Made by a program: the position numbers and the translations under genes
Shown here: positions 45,701-60,300 of the stretch, one piece after another
How the letters are laid out: the number at the start of each line of letters is the position of its first letter
Position numbering within the stretch: the stretch's first letter is position 1
Assembly (NCBI GenBank): GCA_034687125.1
Contig: JAQGBZ010000280.1
Coordinates: 1-64,000, forward strand
Source: Neelides folsomi
Taxonomy: Eukaryota > Arthropoda > Collembola > Neelipleona > Neelidae
Direction: 5' to 3'
Length of the DNA stretch: 64,000 nucleotides
Notes under the pieces: generated by a model
Databases searched by the model: none
Told to the model about the DNA's origin: nothing
The model's input: the letters and a program-made list of their open reading frames with translations, nothing else

Positions 45701-48700
45701 TTGTGTGTTCCTCTGCTGGTTGGATTATGAATTCTCCAGATAAAGCCCTACGTAAAATTAGCTTTAATTTATATTAAATTATTAAATTATTTAAATCCAT
45801 TTTATATTCATTTTTACTTCTTTTGTTTTAGCTTATAGATTGGCTGATGCAGGATATGACGTTTGGCTGGGAAATTTTCGCGGGAATATTTATTCAATGC
45901 GACACGTCGAGTATTCACCGGAACAAAATATATTTTGGGACTTCACGTAAGTCAATTAAGGAATGATTTAATGACATGCAAAGTTGAGTTAATTGTAATT
46001 CTAACAAGAGGATGACAAAATGACAATTGGGATCTAATTGGACAGATACGAGCAAATGGGTTTGTTTGACGTTCCTGCAATGGTAAATTACATCTTGAAG
46101 GTGACGGGTCATGACAAATTATTTTACATTGGACATTCAATGGGAAACACGGCATTTTACATTGCAGCCTCTTCCGTACCAAAATTCGAAGAGAAAATTA
46201 TTTCTGCTTTCGCACTTGCTCCTGTTGCGTTCATTGGTGCGTGTTTTCACTTAAATATTTTAAATATTTAATATTTCAATCTCATTTCGATTTTAATTTT
46301 AATATTTATTCGCAGAGTATATCCAATCTCCATTTATGAAGGTGGCAATATTCGCTCAAAATGAAAATGTGAGAAAAATTTAAAATTATGCTTGTAAATA
46401 CTTTATTCAAAAGGAATGAAATAATGAAATCATTATTAGTGTTAAATTTGTTTTTATAGCAGTAAAAACCAATTTTAAATTTTAGATCGCATTGTCAACT
46501 TTTGGACATCAGAAGTTTGTTCCAGAAAGGGTTTTGGAACTCATAAGAACCCTTGGAGTGGACATTTGCAATCCTAAATTTTTTATCAATGCTGCTTGTG
46601 AAGGTCTTATGTTTTCCTTAGCAGGATTTGATCCACATCAAGTTAACAAAGTAAATACTTAATATTTAATAATTTATAATAGGTAAATCAATATTGAGTT
46701 TTTTGAGCTTCCACATGTACGTGACTTATTATAGTTCATTCCAATAAGCAAAGTGTCTGAGTTTTAAAATTCTCAGAAAAATTTACATTGTTACCTTATG
46801 CAAATTTTTCTGCGAATTTTAAAACTCAGACACTGCTTATTGGAATGAACTATAAATTAAATGTTATTTTCTCAGACATGGTTTCCAGTACTTTTGGGAC
46901 ATTATCCCGACATCACCTCCACGCGAACTTTCATACACTTCCTCCAAACGTACAATGAGCGGCGATTCTGCCGCTACAACCATGGGAGAAAACAGAACTT
47001 GGAAATCTACGGAACTTCAACTCCGCCCGACTATGATTTATCCGCTGTCAAAGCTAAAGTAATTCTCGTTTGGGCGGAAAACGACTACATGGCTAATCCA
47101 AAGGTATTCGATATAAAATTTAAATTTGATAAAAATTGATAAAAAAGTGTTGAATTATTGAATTGAATTTTAGGATGTGAAAAGACTCGAGGCTCTTTTG
47201 CCAAACGTTAAATCTTACAAAGTTACTGATGAAAATTTTAATCACATTGATTTTCTCAATGGAGTCAATTCCGATCAACTTATTTATAATCCAGTCATGA
47301 ATATGATGAAAGCATTGGCATAAATTAATAATCAATTCCTCAATAAAATTATTTATATTTCCTGAAGAATTTTGTTAATAAAGTTCAACGCAATTTAATG
47401 ATTTTTATCAAATAATTATTAAGCACATAACGATATACGTTTAATACATATTGTATATGCCCTTTCATTCAATTTTTTTCTCGTAATGCGATTTGGCTAT
47501 TGGGCTATTAAGATAACAATAAAATTTGCTGAGCCGTTTAAGAAGAGTCTCAATGGCCCAAAGTGCATTGTGGTTGTAATGAATATGATCCTTAAGTGGT
47601 GCGTTGGTGAGTGAGAGGGATTTTTCATAGAAGGATGAGGAAGTGGAGGAAGATGACGGGGGAATAAAGGGACTAAACGGAGAATGGAAATGTCTTGCCC
47701 ATTCTCTGCTCCAGCAGATGAAGGGGATGAATGGAGTGAATGAGATATCATTTCGCAGGCCGCTGCCCTCTCCAATACAATCAAACCTTCCTAGGACACT
47801 CTCACATTTCCTAACTCTCGACCTCTCATTTATAACAATCATTCCTGTCCTTAAAGAATCAATCCATCTTGTATAACTATAACAATTAACAATGAATAGC
47901 GAACTGACCCTGTCTAAGGAACAAATGTCCGAGGAAACCATTAGGTATGTATTTAGTACAGAAATAATGTTGAGCGGGAAAGCATTGTAAATTGGGATTA
48001 CAAAATACATAGATACTTGTACATATAACGGACGTGAGCGGGAAATTTACAATGTCATTAAAGGTTAAGGAGTTAAGGTCAATGTGAAGATGTTTGGGGA
48101 GATAATCTAAAGGTGAAGTTAAGATGGTCCATTTTTGAAAAAGTTAACCAGAGATAACTGATATTAGAATGGAGGGGATGAGAAGAGTGAAGAAAGCGAT
48201 TAAGATCAGACAAATGAGTCAATTCGGAGAGAAGTGAGGGTTCATTGGGAGAAGATAGGGAGAAGATGAGTTTAATCGTTTTTGAAATTTCCCGGTTGAA
48301 GATAAAGGTAATTGTTTGGGCAGTATAGGTAATTCAATCCTTTTGTTGTGAATTAAAGTGAGGAGGAAGTTGCGGTTGAATCAATCATTAGGAGTTCGAA
48401 GAGTCATCGTGCGGTTTTGGCCCATTTGACAGCTTCGGAATCTCCGTCGGTTATTAGAAATGAATGAAGACCACTTGAAGATGTCTGACATGACCGGCGA
48501 ACAACTCGCGTAGTTGTACAACCAAAGTTCCACACATGTTTTGTTAATCATATGAAATATGATGGCCATTTACACCAAACCACACGACTTGCCCCGTTCG
48601 CAACCAAAAAACCCTCGACCTCTACTTGACCAACAACCTCAACTTTACACCATTCAAATAACAAAAATTTGAAATTTTAATTCATGAATTCAAATCCAAA

Positions 48701-51700
48701 CTTAAAATTTTATTATTATAGCTAAATTTTATATTATAATTCTATTATAGTTAAATAATCGAATGATTTAAATATATTCAGAATTTAATTACAAGTAATA
48801 CTAAATTCTAATTTAGCATTAATTTATCAAAAAATTACAATTTAAATTTAAAAACAGAGATTTTGGACCGAGATTTCCAAAAAGCAAATAAATATAAAAA
48901 GGTTCAATGAATATAATTTAAAAGGATTTTGATAAATGAGTTAAATCCGAAGGAACTCGTCTTGTAGAACATTAAAGCATCTCTCGTTAGTTTTTTTTCT
49001 CCTTATGAGTGAAACAGAGAAAAGTGGGGAAGAAGGGGAAAACTGTTCTTTTGACGAGATCTCAAGGTCTTTAACGCCTCCTTCATTTATTAAGATTCAT
49101 TAAAGGTCAAGAGAATTTTTTTAAATTTCCCGCTGCTAATTTACCTCATATGGCAATTGCCAATTGGAGGGTGATTGGAGCGGAATGGAAATTGAAACAC
49201 CGTTGGTGTAAAAGTAAACAAATCCTCTATTTCTAACGTTGTAATTCTTCTAATCCCCGGCTTTTAATTTCCTATCTCTTTAATGCTTCCAATTCCAATG
49301 TCTTTCACGCTTCAACGTTCTCTTCGAGAGAGATGTTAATAAAGACATCTACAAGGTGTAAGCGTGTAAGTGAAGGAATAATGATGCGTAATGAAAGACC
49401 CCGAGTTTCACTTGCCCAAATGAACAACGCACAATTGAGCTCAATTTAATACACCGTTTCCGCTTTCAAAACTCCCGCTCGTTTCAATTACAGGGATTTT
49501 TATTAGCGTTCATTTTCAACCGTTTCGTTCCTTCAATTGGAAGGTTGAAATGAATGTGAAGTTTAAGTGACGATAATGATCAAATTGAGATATTTGCAAT
49601 TCGGTCAAATTGAAGGAATAATCCAGCAATTTTTATTCAATTGACCGAGTGGGATGATGAAGCTAAATGTTTGAATAGAAAACCGGGCTGATTGTCTTCA
49701 ACTTTAAACCTACTGTAATAAATTCCTATGTACACAGCGTCTTTTAAAGGTTTAAGTTGGGGAAGGAGCAAAGAATGAAAACGGAAACTGTTTTGTGTTT
49801 TTTTATCAAAGGAGGATTATTCTGTGAAATAATGAATTACTCGTGACCGTTTGGATATGAAACGTGTTATATGAGTTTTATATAAAATTATAAACGGACT
49901 TTGTAGGTAATGAAATGTTATGTACTAAATGAAATGAACTTTTGAAAGGAATTTTTCTACAAGATCCCTTTGAGCCATTTTGACGTGTGTGGATATTTGG
50001 TTTAGTTTGAAGTTTGGTTTTTCCATTTGGGCTCCTCCGTTGGGGCAATTGAAGGGGACGGAGGGCTTTGATGGTTTTAAAAACACATTTATTCATTTGA
50101 AGGATGTTCGCTAAATGGATTTGATAAAAGAACTTCACCAACTGAACCACAAGCCCATTTATTCCTCTTCTTAAACTTCACAACTTCCCTTTTTCACGCT
50201 TCACTTTTATTAGAAAAAAAGTGAAGATTTTACATAGGAGAAACCATACTTGATTGAAACGAATTTTTTATTTTTATAACAGTGGATTTAAAATACCTCT
50301 ATTGCTCCATATTTTATACTTTGTAATATGATTGCTACTTTGCTACTAATGCACAGTCACAGATACAGATATATGGTAATGCATGATAATATGATATTAA
50401 GTCATATAAATTTGAATTCCATTGTTTTGAATTTTATTACAAGAGGTTCTTGTGTTGAGTATTGTAAATTATAATAACTACAGAAAAAGTATAGGTTGTT
50501 ATGTTGTTAGCAATAAATGAAATTAAAGGTGAATTAAAGAATAAATTGGGAATTGAATTGATTAAGAGATTTGAATTAAATTTCTGATGTTGATGGATCA
50601 TTCTATTTTTTCTCCTCATCAGTCTTAGTAAGAAGAAAGGAGAAGGAATTGAGAAACAATGTGGACAATCAGAGCGTCCTCAACATTCCGAGGACTTTGA
50701 CCATCTTAATAAACCCGAGACGCATATTGGATTCAATTGTCACTTTGTCATTTGCGAATCTCCTTAAGGACATCTGTCTTCAACTTTCATTTTTTAAATT
50801 ACAGCCTTATATAGCCAAAATACAAATATGAATCACACCTTTGAAAATTCGCAAATGTCACAAGTAAACATACAATATTTCATACATTATGTAATATACA
50901 ATGTAATATACTACCTTACATCTGTCACGTAATTTGATAGTAATCATGCGAATTTGTTTGTCAAAAGTAAAATGAGCTTGCAAAGTTTAAAAGTGAAAAA
51001 ACTTAAAATTATTTCTATAAAAATGGAGAGGATCCGCGCGGATGAATTGAATAATTGAGTGAGTTTGTGGAATGTCTCAATTGGATTGGCGTTGTCACCC
51101 TGCCAGTCAACTTCCACTTTTTTTCATCTAGTAAATGGATTAAATAGGGATGGGTGTTGGGGGATGTCAATCCACTTTTCTGTTTTTCCTGAATAAATTA
51201 CAATCAGGAGACTTTGCGCTCCAATGGGTCTGGAAAGTGACGGAAGTGAAGATGTGCTTCTTCCATATCACTCCACATACTTATACATACTCACCGCATC
51301 ACTTTCCACTTCATCTATAAAGCTTATTCTGATTGAGGGAGTTTCAGGTCAAAGGACTCAAGATCACGTCCAACGTTGTTCCAAGAAAATTCCCTTTCAA
51401 CTCCTCAAATTACGAGATTCACATTTGACAAAAGATATAAAAGGGTTCTCATTTTCCCATATATCATTTCCTCCTCAGTCCTCACATATTCCATACATAT
51501 ATGTATAAGATTCCATTGCGTCTCACTTCCTTGAAATTTTTATATAACAATCGCCGAGCTATTGAATGATACAAAGATTTCCTACGTCTTTTGTAAACTT
51601 TTTATTAAATTAAACCATGACATTCTTCTTCTAAATTTCTATCCTTATGCTCACATTCAGACTCACTCGGTGTGTTTTCTGTTCAGTCTGCCCAATGTCA

Positions 51701-54320
51701 GTCAGAACTCAGACTTTGGAAATCATGAAATCATTGAATCATCCACTGAATACAAATATTTGAAATTTCCCACACTTTTTTTCCTCAAAAATTGAGGTGC
51801 GAGGAAAAGTGCGATTTTAAGATTTTGTGAACCGTAACTCGTTTTGCATGTAGATTTTTTAAAATGGAAACTTGAACTCGTTTGATCTTTAATTAAAACT
51901 AAGGGGAAATGATAGTCTTTAAATCAGGAGAGGAAGAAAGTCGAAACATGCGAATTTTCCTACACCTCCGCAGTCATGCCAATTCTTCACGGAGGTTCGT
52001 GAGGAAATGTAAACACATTTGGATTCAAATCCGTCCCCTATACTTTCACGCCTACACCTCTCAATTACACTACTGTGGATTTTATAAACCTATAATTTAA
52101 TATACTTAATATATTATACTTTTTGTACAATTTCAGCACATCCTTATTAAAAGCATAAAAAGTTTAGATTCCGGAGGAGATTTAAAATAGGATATATCCG
52201 TATGTAATTTATTTTTCTATTTTATTCCTCGTTCGTGTTGTAATGGAAGTTCCATGAATCGGATTTGCCTCATGGATTCGGCAATTCCTTCAAGAAAATC
52301 CTGTCCATATGGATTCAACATTGCAAATCACAATTCGCCGTATTTCAACATTCAACTCCTAATCCGATGAATTGAAGCTTACGCTTTTAATTCTTCTTAA
52401 TTCTCTGGATTTGTTTAGTGCTGCTTACACGGGCATTTGTGGTTTATAGTAGAATGGCTAATGGTACGCTTCCAAATGAAGCTTTTAATGACGTTCCAAG
52501 GAAGATGAATTTCTAATATTGGGTTTGTTCAAATCCCAGGAGCCAATGACTCCCGGAATACAAAAGCAACGTGGGAAATTCAAATCCCCATTCTCCCACT
52601 CGCCAAATTCACTATCAAATAAACTTTCGACTCATTGGATTCACATTCTATAGTTTTCTATTAGAGTTCACTTACACTGACACTGAGATATATCTGTTGT
52701 TATATCAGATCTATGATTTAAGTCTAACCGAAATTCCTCAACAAAGAATCGCTAAGATCGCGAACGCGTTCAGGAATTTTTAAAAGTCATTCGCGAAATA
52801 TGGGAATTTTGCACTTGCTTTTCAAAGAGAAAAAAACTAATGAGTCTTGATGGAAACACAATTTGGATGTCAAAATGATAAAAAAAGCTTCATGTAATGT
52901 GTGGTTTTTGATTTTTATCACACTAGTTTGTAATATCCCATAAAGTAATTAGATTTTGGTACAAATTGTAAAAAAAATACATAAGGAATTAGAATTACAG
53001 AATAATGAACTTTATATTTGATATAAGGTGGAATTACTTATGTTATTTATTAAAGTTATATAACAATAATTAAATATAAGATTGTACAGATTGGATTAGG
53101 ATAGTTCAAATGGAATGTATAAGGCTTATTGTATTTATTAAAATAATAGACAATGTGCGATCTTCATATGAGATCTTGTATACCATACTCATTTGTTAGA
53201 GAGATTGAAGGGATTAATTAGAGGCTTCATTATAATTAATGAAGAGAAATGTAAAATAAAATACAAGTTTTATTTCATTGATGAACCGATCAACAATTCT
53301 TTTAAACTATTATCAAATTCCCTATGTATTAAATACATCCATCATAAATACTAATACTAAATACATACGAGTTGATGAACTAAACGTATATTGATAGTAA
53401 TTCCCTTTTTATCTCAAATTGAGATCTAACAGTGGAATTTGACAAATGAAAAATGAATTTATTAGTGAAAACTTGAATCTTATCGCGGCATCCGAAGGAA
53501 ACTTCAATAAATAATAAAAATGAAATGAAGCCAAAAGGCCGCTCCTATTTAATTAACTACAATTTACCAATTTAATGAGAAGTTTGGAAAGGCATTTAAA
53601 ATTTATTAAAAAGGCATTCAATCACCATTTAAAAAACGTGTTTTAAATCTCCCAATTGAATTTACATTGCAAATAAATTTTTAAGCAATAACGTGATTTT
53701 AAATAAAGAAGTACAGAAATTGTAATCTGTAAATGTGAATTTGTTTAAGCTCATTGTTCCAATTCCGCTAATCGCCCTTTGAAACAATTCTCGCCGAAGA
53801 AAAATCGTTTAACAAGTTTTGGGGAAAATTCACCGTTTGGACATGTAAAGTTGTGGGAAGTTTGGAAATAGATTTAGAAACCATTTGGTTATAAGGAGGA
53901 ATGTAAAGTATGTAAATCGGATGTGTTGTAGCTGTAATTTCCTACGCTTCCTTCATTATTGCTTAAATAGAACAATAGACACCCAAAGGGAATTATTCCA
54001 CATTTAAATTAAGCCAGACACCAAAATAAGAAAAAATTATACATTTACTCACAAGAAACTTTTTAATGAAGATTCTAATTGTTCGATTAAAATTTGAATT
54101 ACTTAATCTGTATTTTCTGTATTATTTAAAATGATGTAATAATTGGATGCTTTTTATTATTTTTATGCAACTAACATTAAGTTAATCTTAATTAAAATAA
54201 TATTCATAAAAATATTTTTATTACCTCTTTTTCTTTTGGATTGAGATCATATTGGGTGTAAAACTGAGATTCATCTCCGCTCCTTTCCTCTATAATTTCT
54301 TCATCGTCAAAAGACCCCAT
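42741..54320 (-). CDS. Beta-1,3-galactosyltransferase-like enzyme, GT31 family, 441 aa
   Basis: Five minus-strand exons: 54320-54225, 45002-44853, 44047-43589, 43465-43428 and 43323-42741. Phases are 0, 0, 0 and 2 with good donors. It is a type II Golgi protein: an acidic cytosolic tail of about 80 residues, a signal anchor [21 protein letters not shown] (about 83-103), a short stem, then the GT31 catalytic domain. Seen motifs are [25 protein letters not shown] (metal-binding DDD at about 272-274), [15 protein letters not shown] and IDDVFVTG (in place of the common EDVYVG). Such enzymes add galactose or GlcNAc in beta-1,3 linkage to glycoproteins or glycolipids; the exact donor and acceptor are unknown. 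Intron 1 is 9.2 kb and contains a lipase gene on the other strand. Exon 1 ([13 protein letters not shown]) is assigned by phase and acidic continuity and is the least certain part. Confidence 0.85.
45312..47323 (+). CDS. Acid lipase (lysosomal acid/gastric lipase family), 415 aa
   Basis: Eight plus-strand exons: 45312-45443, 45538-45751, 45832-45946, 46046-46236, 46316-46368, 46486-46650, 46876-47103 and 47174-47323. All phases agree, giving 415 codons. After a signal peptide ([19 protein letters not shown]) comes [43 protein letters not shown] (oxyanion region), [16 protein letters not shown], the nucleophile elbow GHSMG (Ser185), Asp360 in [12 protein letters not shown] and His390 in ENFNHIDF. 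The spacing matches the alpha/beta-hydrolase triad of lysosomal acid lipase. The expected reaction is hydrolysis of triacylglycerols or cholesteryl esters, lysosomal or secreted into the gut. Polyadenylation signals lie at 47342 and 47377. The gene lies entirely in intron 1 of the glycosyltransferase, opposite strand. Confidence 0.92.
46730..46854. mobile_element. Mariner-type MITE in lipase intron 6
   Basis: A 125-bp element with inverted repeats of about 50 bp. The ends are TATAGTTCATTCCAATAAGC and GCTTATTGGAATGAACTATA, continuing GTGTCTGAGTTTTAAAATT / AATTTTAAAACTCAGACAC. Terminal TA dinucleotides fit a Tc1/mariner target duplication. It fills over half of the 225-bp intron 46651-46875, leaving donor and acceptor intact. 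Confidence 0.8.
47324..54224. other. Remainder of glycosyltransferase intron 1
   Basis: Non-coding as far as I can tell, except for a possible short exon at 47891-47945 discussed in findings. Open frames such as 47465-48010 (minus) and 51224-51508 (plus) show no family features. Inverted similarity CGGTCAAATTGAA / TTCAATTGACCG occurs near 49600-49650. Confidence 0.45.
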
Positions 54321-57300
54321 GGCAAATTATGTTCAAATTTCCCTTAATTTCCCAAATCCCTCACATCACACTTTTCTTATGGAATTACAACAACAGTTCC
54401 GTTGAATCACTTCACAAAAATCCCGACTCATCTCCTTCGATTAACTCCTTGTTCAAATTTAAGCCTCTCAATTCCCCCTATTATTCAAATGTAATTGATC
54501 CATCACTGTCACCATTAATAAAAACTTCATCTTTTACTTCACCAGCTTCAGCTCTTTCAGCTTCCTTCGGCTTTCTTTACCTCCAGACTTTTTTTCTTCA
54601 GAGTCTCAGATATTCAATTTCCTCATATTACAAATTGGGGGATTTTTCCAAATAAGGCCCTTGTTTAATTATGAGCTTATCGAGGGCAGAAAGATAAAAA
54701 GTGTGTAAAAGCGATTAAAGGGAGATGATGATCAACTTCCTTTGAGTCCCAACTGGGGTAATGTGGAAGTCGAGGGAGAGGAATTAACCAACGGATCTTC
54801 CTTCCACGAAACTTCCTTCAACACTGAACCTCTCTCCACCTCAACAACGTATTTTACACATACACCTACTATACATCAAGAAACTCGTTCTTTTTTACAC
54901 TACAACGCTCATCCCTATAACCCCCAACATTCGGTCCTATAAAACCTTACAATCGGAGTTCGGATATAATAATAGCCAAACTAGCTAGGTAGTACTTTTA
55001 CAACCATTTTATATTTTTGATTTTTTAAACTTATCTCTATCTATTTAATGTAGATTATTAATTAAAAACATTTAAAATTATATTTCATATTATTGTCTAT
55101 CAATTAATTGTAAGTTATTAAAATTAAGTTTATGTAACTTGGAATAAATGTATGACATTATTTTAAAAAAAACATATAGTAATCATTTAAATAATTATAT
55201 GGCGGGCTAAGGGTCAGCCAATGTTAGGCGGAAATTTAAAATTTGTTAATTATCCTTTATATTTAACAAGCTTAAACTAACAATAAGAGTTTGTAATGTT
55301 GATGTTGATGTATATAATAAGAATATGTATACAAATTTTATATATGGTTATGTATCGAATATATAGAACTTATTTGCTGATTTACATTAAGTAAAACTTC
55401 ATTAAAAGTCTCCGTGAGAAAGAGTTGACGACGGGGGGCCTTAAGGAATTTCACCTCCAAACACTCCCTCCAATTTATTAGTTTACAATACATACATTAA
55501 CAACGGCCAGACATTTTATTGCTTATACATAGAATAAATTATTATTGAGCTAAATGGTCCAATGCATATCATTTAATGTAGTCGGAGTTGAAATATCTAA
55601 AATATGGCATAAGGTAGTTCCATCATGTCAGGTATTGAAGTCTTCATTTGCTCCTTCAAATTTATTACTTTCTTCCTTCGCCTTTCAACGTTTTCAGCAT
55701 TTGGTTCAAGTTTTTTTTAATAAACACATTTGAGCGGATAAGTGATTGAAAATATTCCTTTAATTTACACTCATGAGATCAGTGAGGCGGAGAATGAACC
55801 ACTTAATGTTTAAACCTCATAAATTCTAAATGTTTCAAATGTACCTGTTATGAAAAATATGTATTTATAATATTTAAAGAATGTTGAATCGTGAATAATA
55901 AAATTGAATATCTTAATCTTACATGCAAATATATATCTGTGTAATAAATATCTGTATTTGATTAGACAATTTTTAAATAAAAACAAAATAAATATGTCAG
56001 ATTGTTTTGATAATTATTTTAATTCTGATTGTTAGTAGAAAATAAAATGGGCAATAATTTAAACTGTGGTAAAATTGTAAATTTGGGCCAAACGGATTTT
56101 TGTCTTTTTTCCACTCCGTTCCTTCCCATGTTTTACATTTGGGTTAGGATTGTTAGGAAGCATCCGGGGTTTGATTGAGAAGGACAATGAGAGGACATCC
56201 GCTATTTCTTATTACCTCATTCACTTTAACATTGAACTTCATACAAACCATCTCAATGTCTTAAATGCCGAATTGCTCAAACTCATGTGTATGAATAAAG
56301 CCATGTGGATTTAAATGATCAAATGCATTGTTTGTGTTTGTCCAACTTTTATTATATTATGGTATTTAAAAGTTACGTGTGAACTTGTCTGTTCCTCTTC
56401 TTACTTATAAAATACACGCACGTGGATACAGTTACTTGGACAAAATTAAGAAACGCATTTTACTTCAGTCTGTTGCATCTCAGATTCAAAGATTCTCAAT
56501 CTGCACCATTAAATCCATCTAGAAAATCTCCTGCAGTTAAACATCTTCTATTCCCTCTTTGTTTTATTCTCTTATTGTAAACCTTTTATATTGGTAACTT
56601 ACACCTGACATTTATTGTTAATTAAATAAACATCATTGTTTCATTTTATATAATACCTTCTAATTTATATCCTTTAACAATGTTCACAAGAACATAATAC
56701 AATTTTATTTACAATGTGTGCAGTTAGATTATATTTATTATGTATCAGTACAAATATACTAACAATAAGTCTATAAGTACCTATATTATAGTACTGTATA
56801 GGATTAGTTAATTGTGTAATAAACTCCTAAATTCCAAAGTGCAAAGTGTTAAGCCAAATTAGAAACCAATAAAATAAGCAGTTATATGGAATCAGTAATT
56901 CTATGTTGTATCGTAATTTGTCGTAATGAATACTTCACCTACATTTGACGTATGAAGTCGAAGTTATGGAAGTTTATAGGTTTTGAGAACTCCCATAGAA
57001 AGGTTCAATATTCTCACGGAAATTAAAACTCCCATTGAACGTCTTTTTTGATGTTGTTTGTTCCACTTGGGAAAATCCATCTGTTATATTTGCACTTTGT
57101 GCACGGGACGTTCCTCATCCGTCCCATAAGAGGTGAATGGGAGAAGAAGTGAGGAGTTGATTATACGAATGATCTTCCCCATTCAATCTCTCATTTACTC
57201 CCGATGTGATTGAAGTTCCACATTCAGATTTACATTCTAAAAGAATTCCCCCCTGTCACCTGCCTTATTTACATTCACAAATGATGAACCTCCAATTCTG

Positions 57301-60300
57301 AAGAACTACATAGAAAAAGGAGGATATGATGATTGAAAACCCATATGGATAATTTCATACTTATTATATCTTATTATTCGTATAAAAGGTATATCAAATC
57401 TACTCTTATGAGGTCTGTTTATATGATCTTTTTCAGTCTTATCAATTGCAGATTGCAGATCATGATGAATTATGAATCTTGATATCATTCAATTACATTG
57501 TATGAGAATTCCGGTAAATTATGAATTGAAAAGATGGACGCGTTTGATTGACTAAATTCGTTCCCAAATATTTCTATTTGGACCAATGACTCAAATTCTA
57601 CATAATTTAACATTGAGTTCACATTGGTGGAATTAGTCGACTGGTATTGACATTGACAAATTGTTATCAATTGATCAATACACAATTTAACATTTTAAAT
57701 TTTGTCGCTTATTTTAAAGCTCTTAAGCTCAATTAAAAGTAAATGAAAACAATGAAGGTATATTATGTAGCAGTGGTATTATCGCTAACTAACATTTAAT
57801 GTAAGTATTAAAGGAAGATTTTTGGATAAGAAGTTAAGGTGTAAAAAGCGGGGATAAGCGAAAGGCGTAAGGCGTTAAGGAAACGTGAGGGTCGAGTCGT
57901 TGGTTGAATCTTCACTTCCAATCTCTTCATCCCTAACGGAATCCAAGAGACAATTAAAATCTCATTCAACTTTTCAGCTCATTCTCAGAAATGAACAAAA
58001 ATTCTATCCATTATTCTTATTTAATAAACAGAAAAACACAAGTTTTATTTTATTCACTTGAATTCATCAAAAATGCCGATTTGGCGGAATAAAAGCAAAA
58101 ATACTTAAATATTTTTCACCATTATTATGCAACATATACTCTGTATGTTATATAGGCATATTTGAGCTAACGATAAGTGTTTTAGAAACTTTTTGAGACA
58201 ACTTCAAAAAATAAACTACAGCTACATCAATTTTACAAAAATGTTCATCTTGTGGAGAATCTCTGTAAAAGCTCAAATAAAAACTGAAGACAAAATAACA
58301 ATGAATATTCACTTTAAAATCATGTAAAAAGTGAATCAAAATAATTCCCTTGTTTAAAACTGTAAAATGAAATTCGTTTAATGAATCAAAATAAGGTCTG
58401 TGGGTTCCTGGGATTTTCTTCTCACATATGAAGATTCATTGAAGTAAAGTAAATAATTCGGCTATTAAATATAATTTTTAATTAGTCACAGTCATTAAAA
58501 CAAACGCCATTTGCACACATGAAGTTCATTCTTATAATTGTAACTTGAAGGCATTTAAAAATTAAATGCCACCCATATTCTCATTACCTTTCTACCATTC
58601 CTTTTCTAATTACCTTTTTTCTATTTAATTACTCATTAAAAATTCACACATTCATGCAAAGACATTCAAAGTTTGATGTGAGAAGAATAAAAGAAGAATT
58701 TTATAATTCTCTACTCAATAAGTCTAAATGAATCAAATGACGAATTAAAGGAATTAAATAAAATGATATAAAAGTACAAATACAAGAAAGAGTGACACAC
58801 AAACACTCGGCGTATTAATCCAGTAAGGAATAAATTGCCAAATTACAGGTGTGAAAATTACAGTCATCTCTCCCATTTTCCCGATTATAAAAGGAAAAGC
58901 GCCGTCTGAGCCAAGAATTTCATCAGAAATTAAAAGACGAAAAGATTAAGTCTTATACCAGTACCTTTAAGAATATTATTATTTATATTTTTTATATGTC
59001 CAATACATGTACAATGCATTTGCTGTTCATCACAAGTTTAAACCATAGGGCATCTGCATACATTAAATCATAATGATGGTGAATAATTAGTATAATAAAT
59101 ATTAATGTTTCCTAATTCCATACCACGAGTTGAAAATAAAAAACTGTTATGATTTCCCATTCCATTTGATTGAGCCAAAAGACGGGGGAAGATCCAAAGA
59201 TTGTCATTTGACCCTCTCCGTTGATTCCTCCACTCCTCTTCATCTCCAATTCAACAATTGGCCAATGAAGAGAATGAAGACTTGGAAGATTTAAAGGTTC
59301 GCGCATTTATTATCAGCATAATAGAATTACTACGGGCAATAAAGTTGAACTTTAAAATTGTTCGTGATTTTGGCTAAATGGAAGATGGAAAGATATGTGC
59401 AAATATATAATACCTATACAAAATATACAGATATGTAGTAATCAAGTAATCAGTATATACTCTGTATATACCATACAGTATTAAGTACAGATACAAGAAT
59501 CAAAGCATTGAGATTGTATATAACAATATTTTACTATATCTTACTGATATATTTTGCAGTTTTTATTTATCTGATACAATGAATTTTAAAGAGTATCTAT
59601 TTTATGAAGCGGGAATATATAAAATAAACCATTAAATTTAAAGCCTTTAAATTAAAGGGTTAATCTTTCCATCTCTTCCCTGGCATCTGGTGTTGTTGTT
59701 AAGTCGCGGCTGGGGGATGTTAAAAAGGTCTTTCGTGGTGTGATGGACAGATTTGAATTTGATGATGAGATGATTCACTTCCCAACACTCACGTTCACTC
59801 ACAATGACTCTTGAAATGATGAGCCATATGGTATGAAGAAAATAACCTCTTACAATCCTCTCCAACGTTCAATCCCCAAACTCAACAATTCCTCATTGAA
59901 GAGTCAACAATGAGTCTCCCGTAAATCCATTTATCTATCCATAAATGAATCTCCATCACAATTCCACAATGTCATTGTTAGGGAATGAAGACGAAGTGAC
60001 CTACGGAGAATCACACCAAAAACTAGGAAGTGAGAAAAAAGACTGAATGAGCCCAACTGGGCTTTATTTACTTTTTTGTTTATTTTACCTTATTCATTAT
60101 TTATATTCTTTTGAAAAAGAATGACTTGGAACTTGGGGAGGAAAAAAAGCTTAAAATTAAAAATAGTACAATTTAAGGATAATTTTAAGAAAATGTTGAT
60201 CAAGTTTAAGGTTGGAGTTATAGGAAGGTTTAAATACCCTTTTCATTATTTATCATCGCACGACTTAATAATCTTCTAGTTTGGACACGAACTAATAGTG

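Noticed and set aside
47465-48010. 181-aa minus-strand open frame in the intron
   Set aside because: No ATG in good context, serine- and proline-rich translation of a pyrimidine tract, overlapping frames on the other strand, no family.
54329-54655. 108-aa plus-strand open frame opposite the glycosyltransferase 5' region
   Set aside because: Pyrimidine-rich translation without domains; more likely the complement of the leader or promoter.
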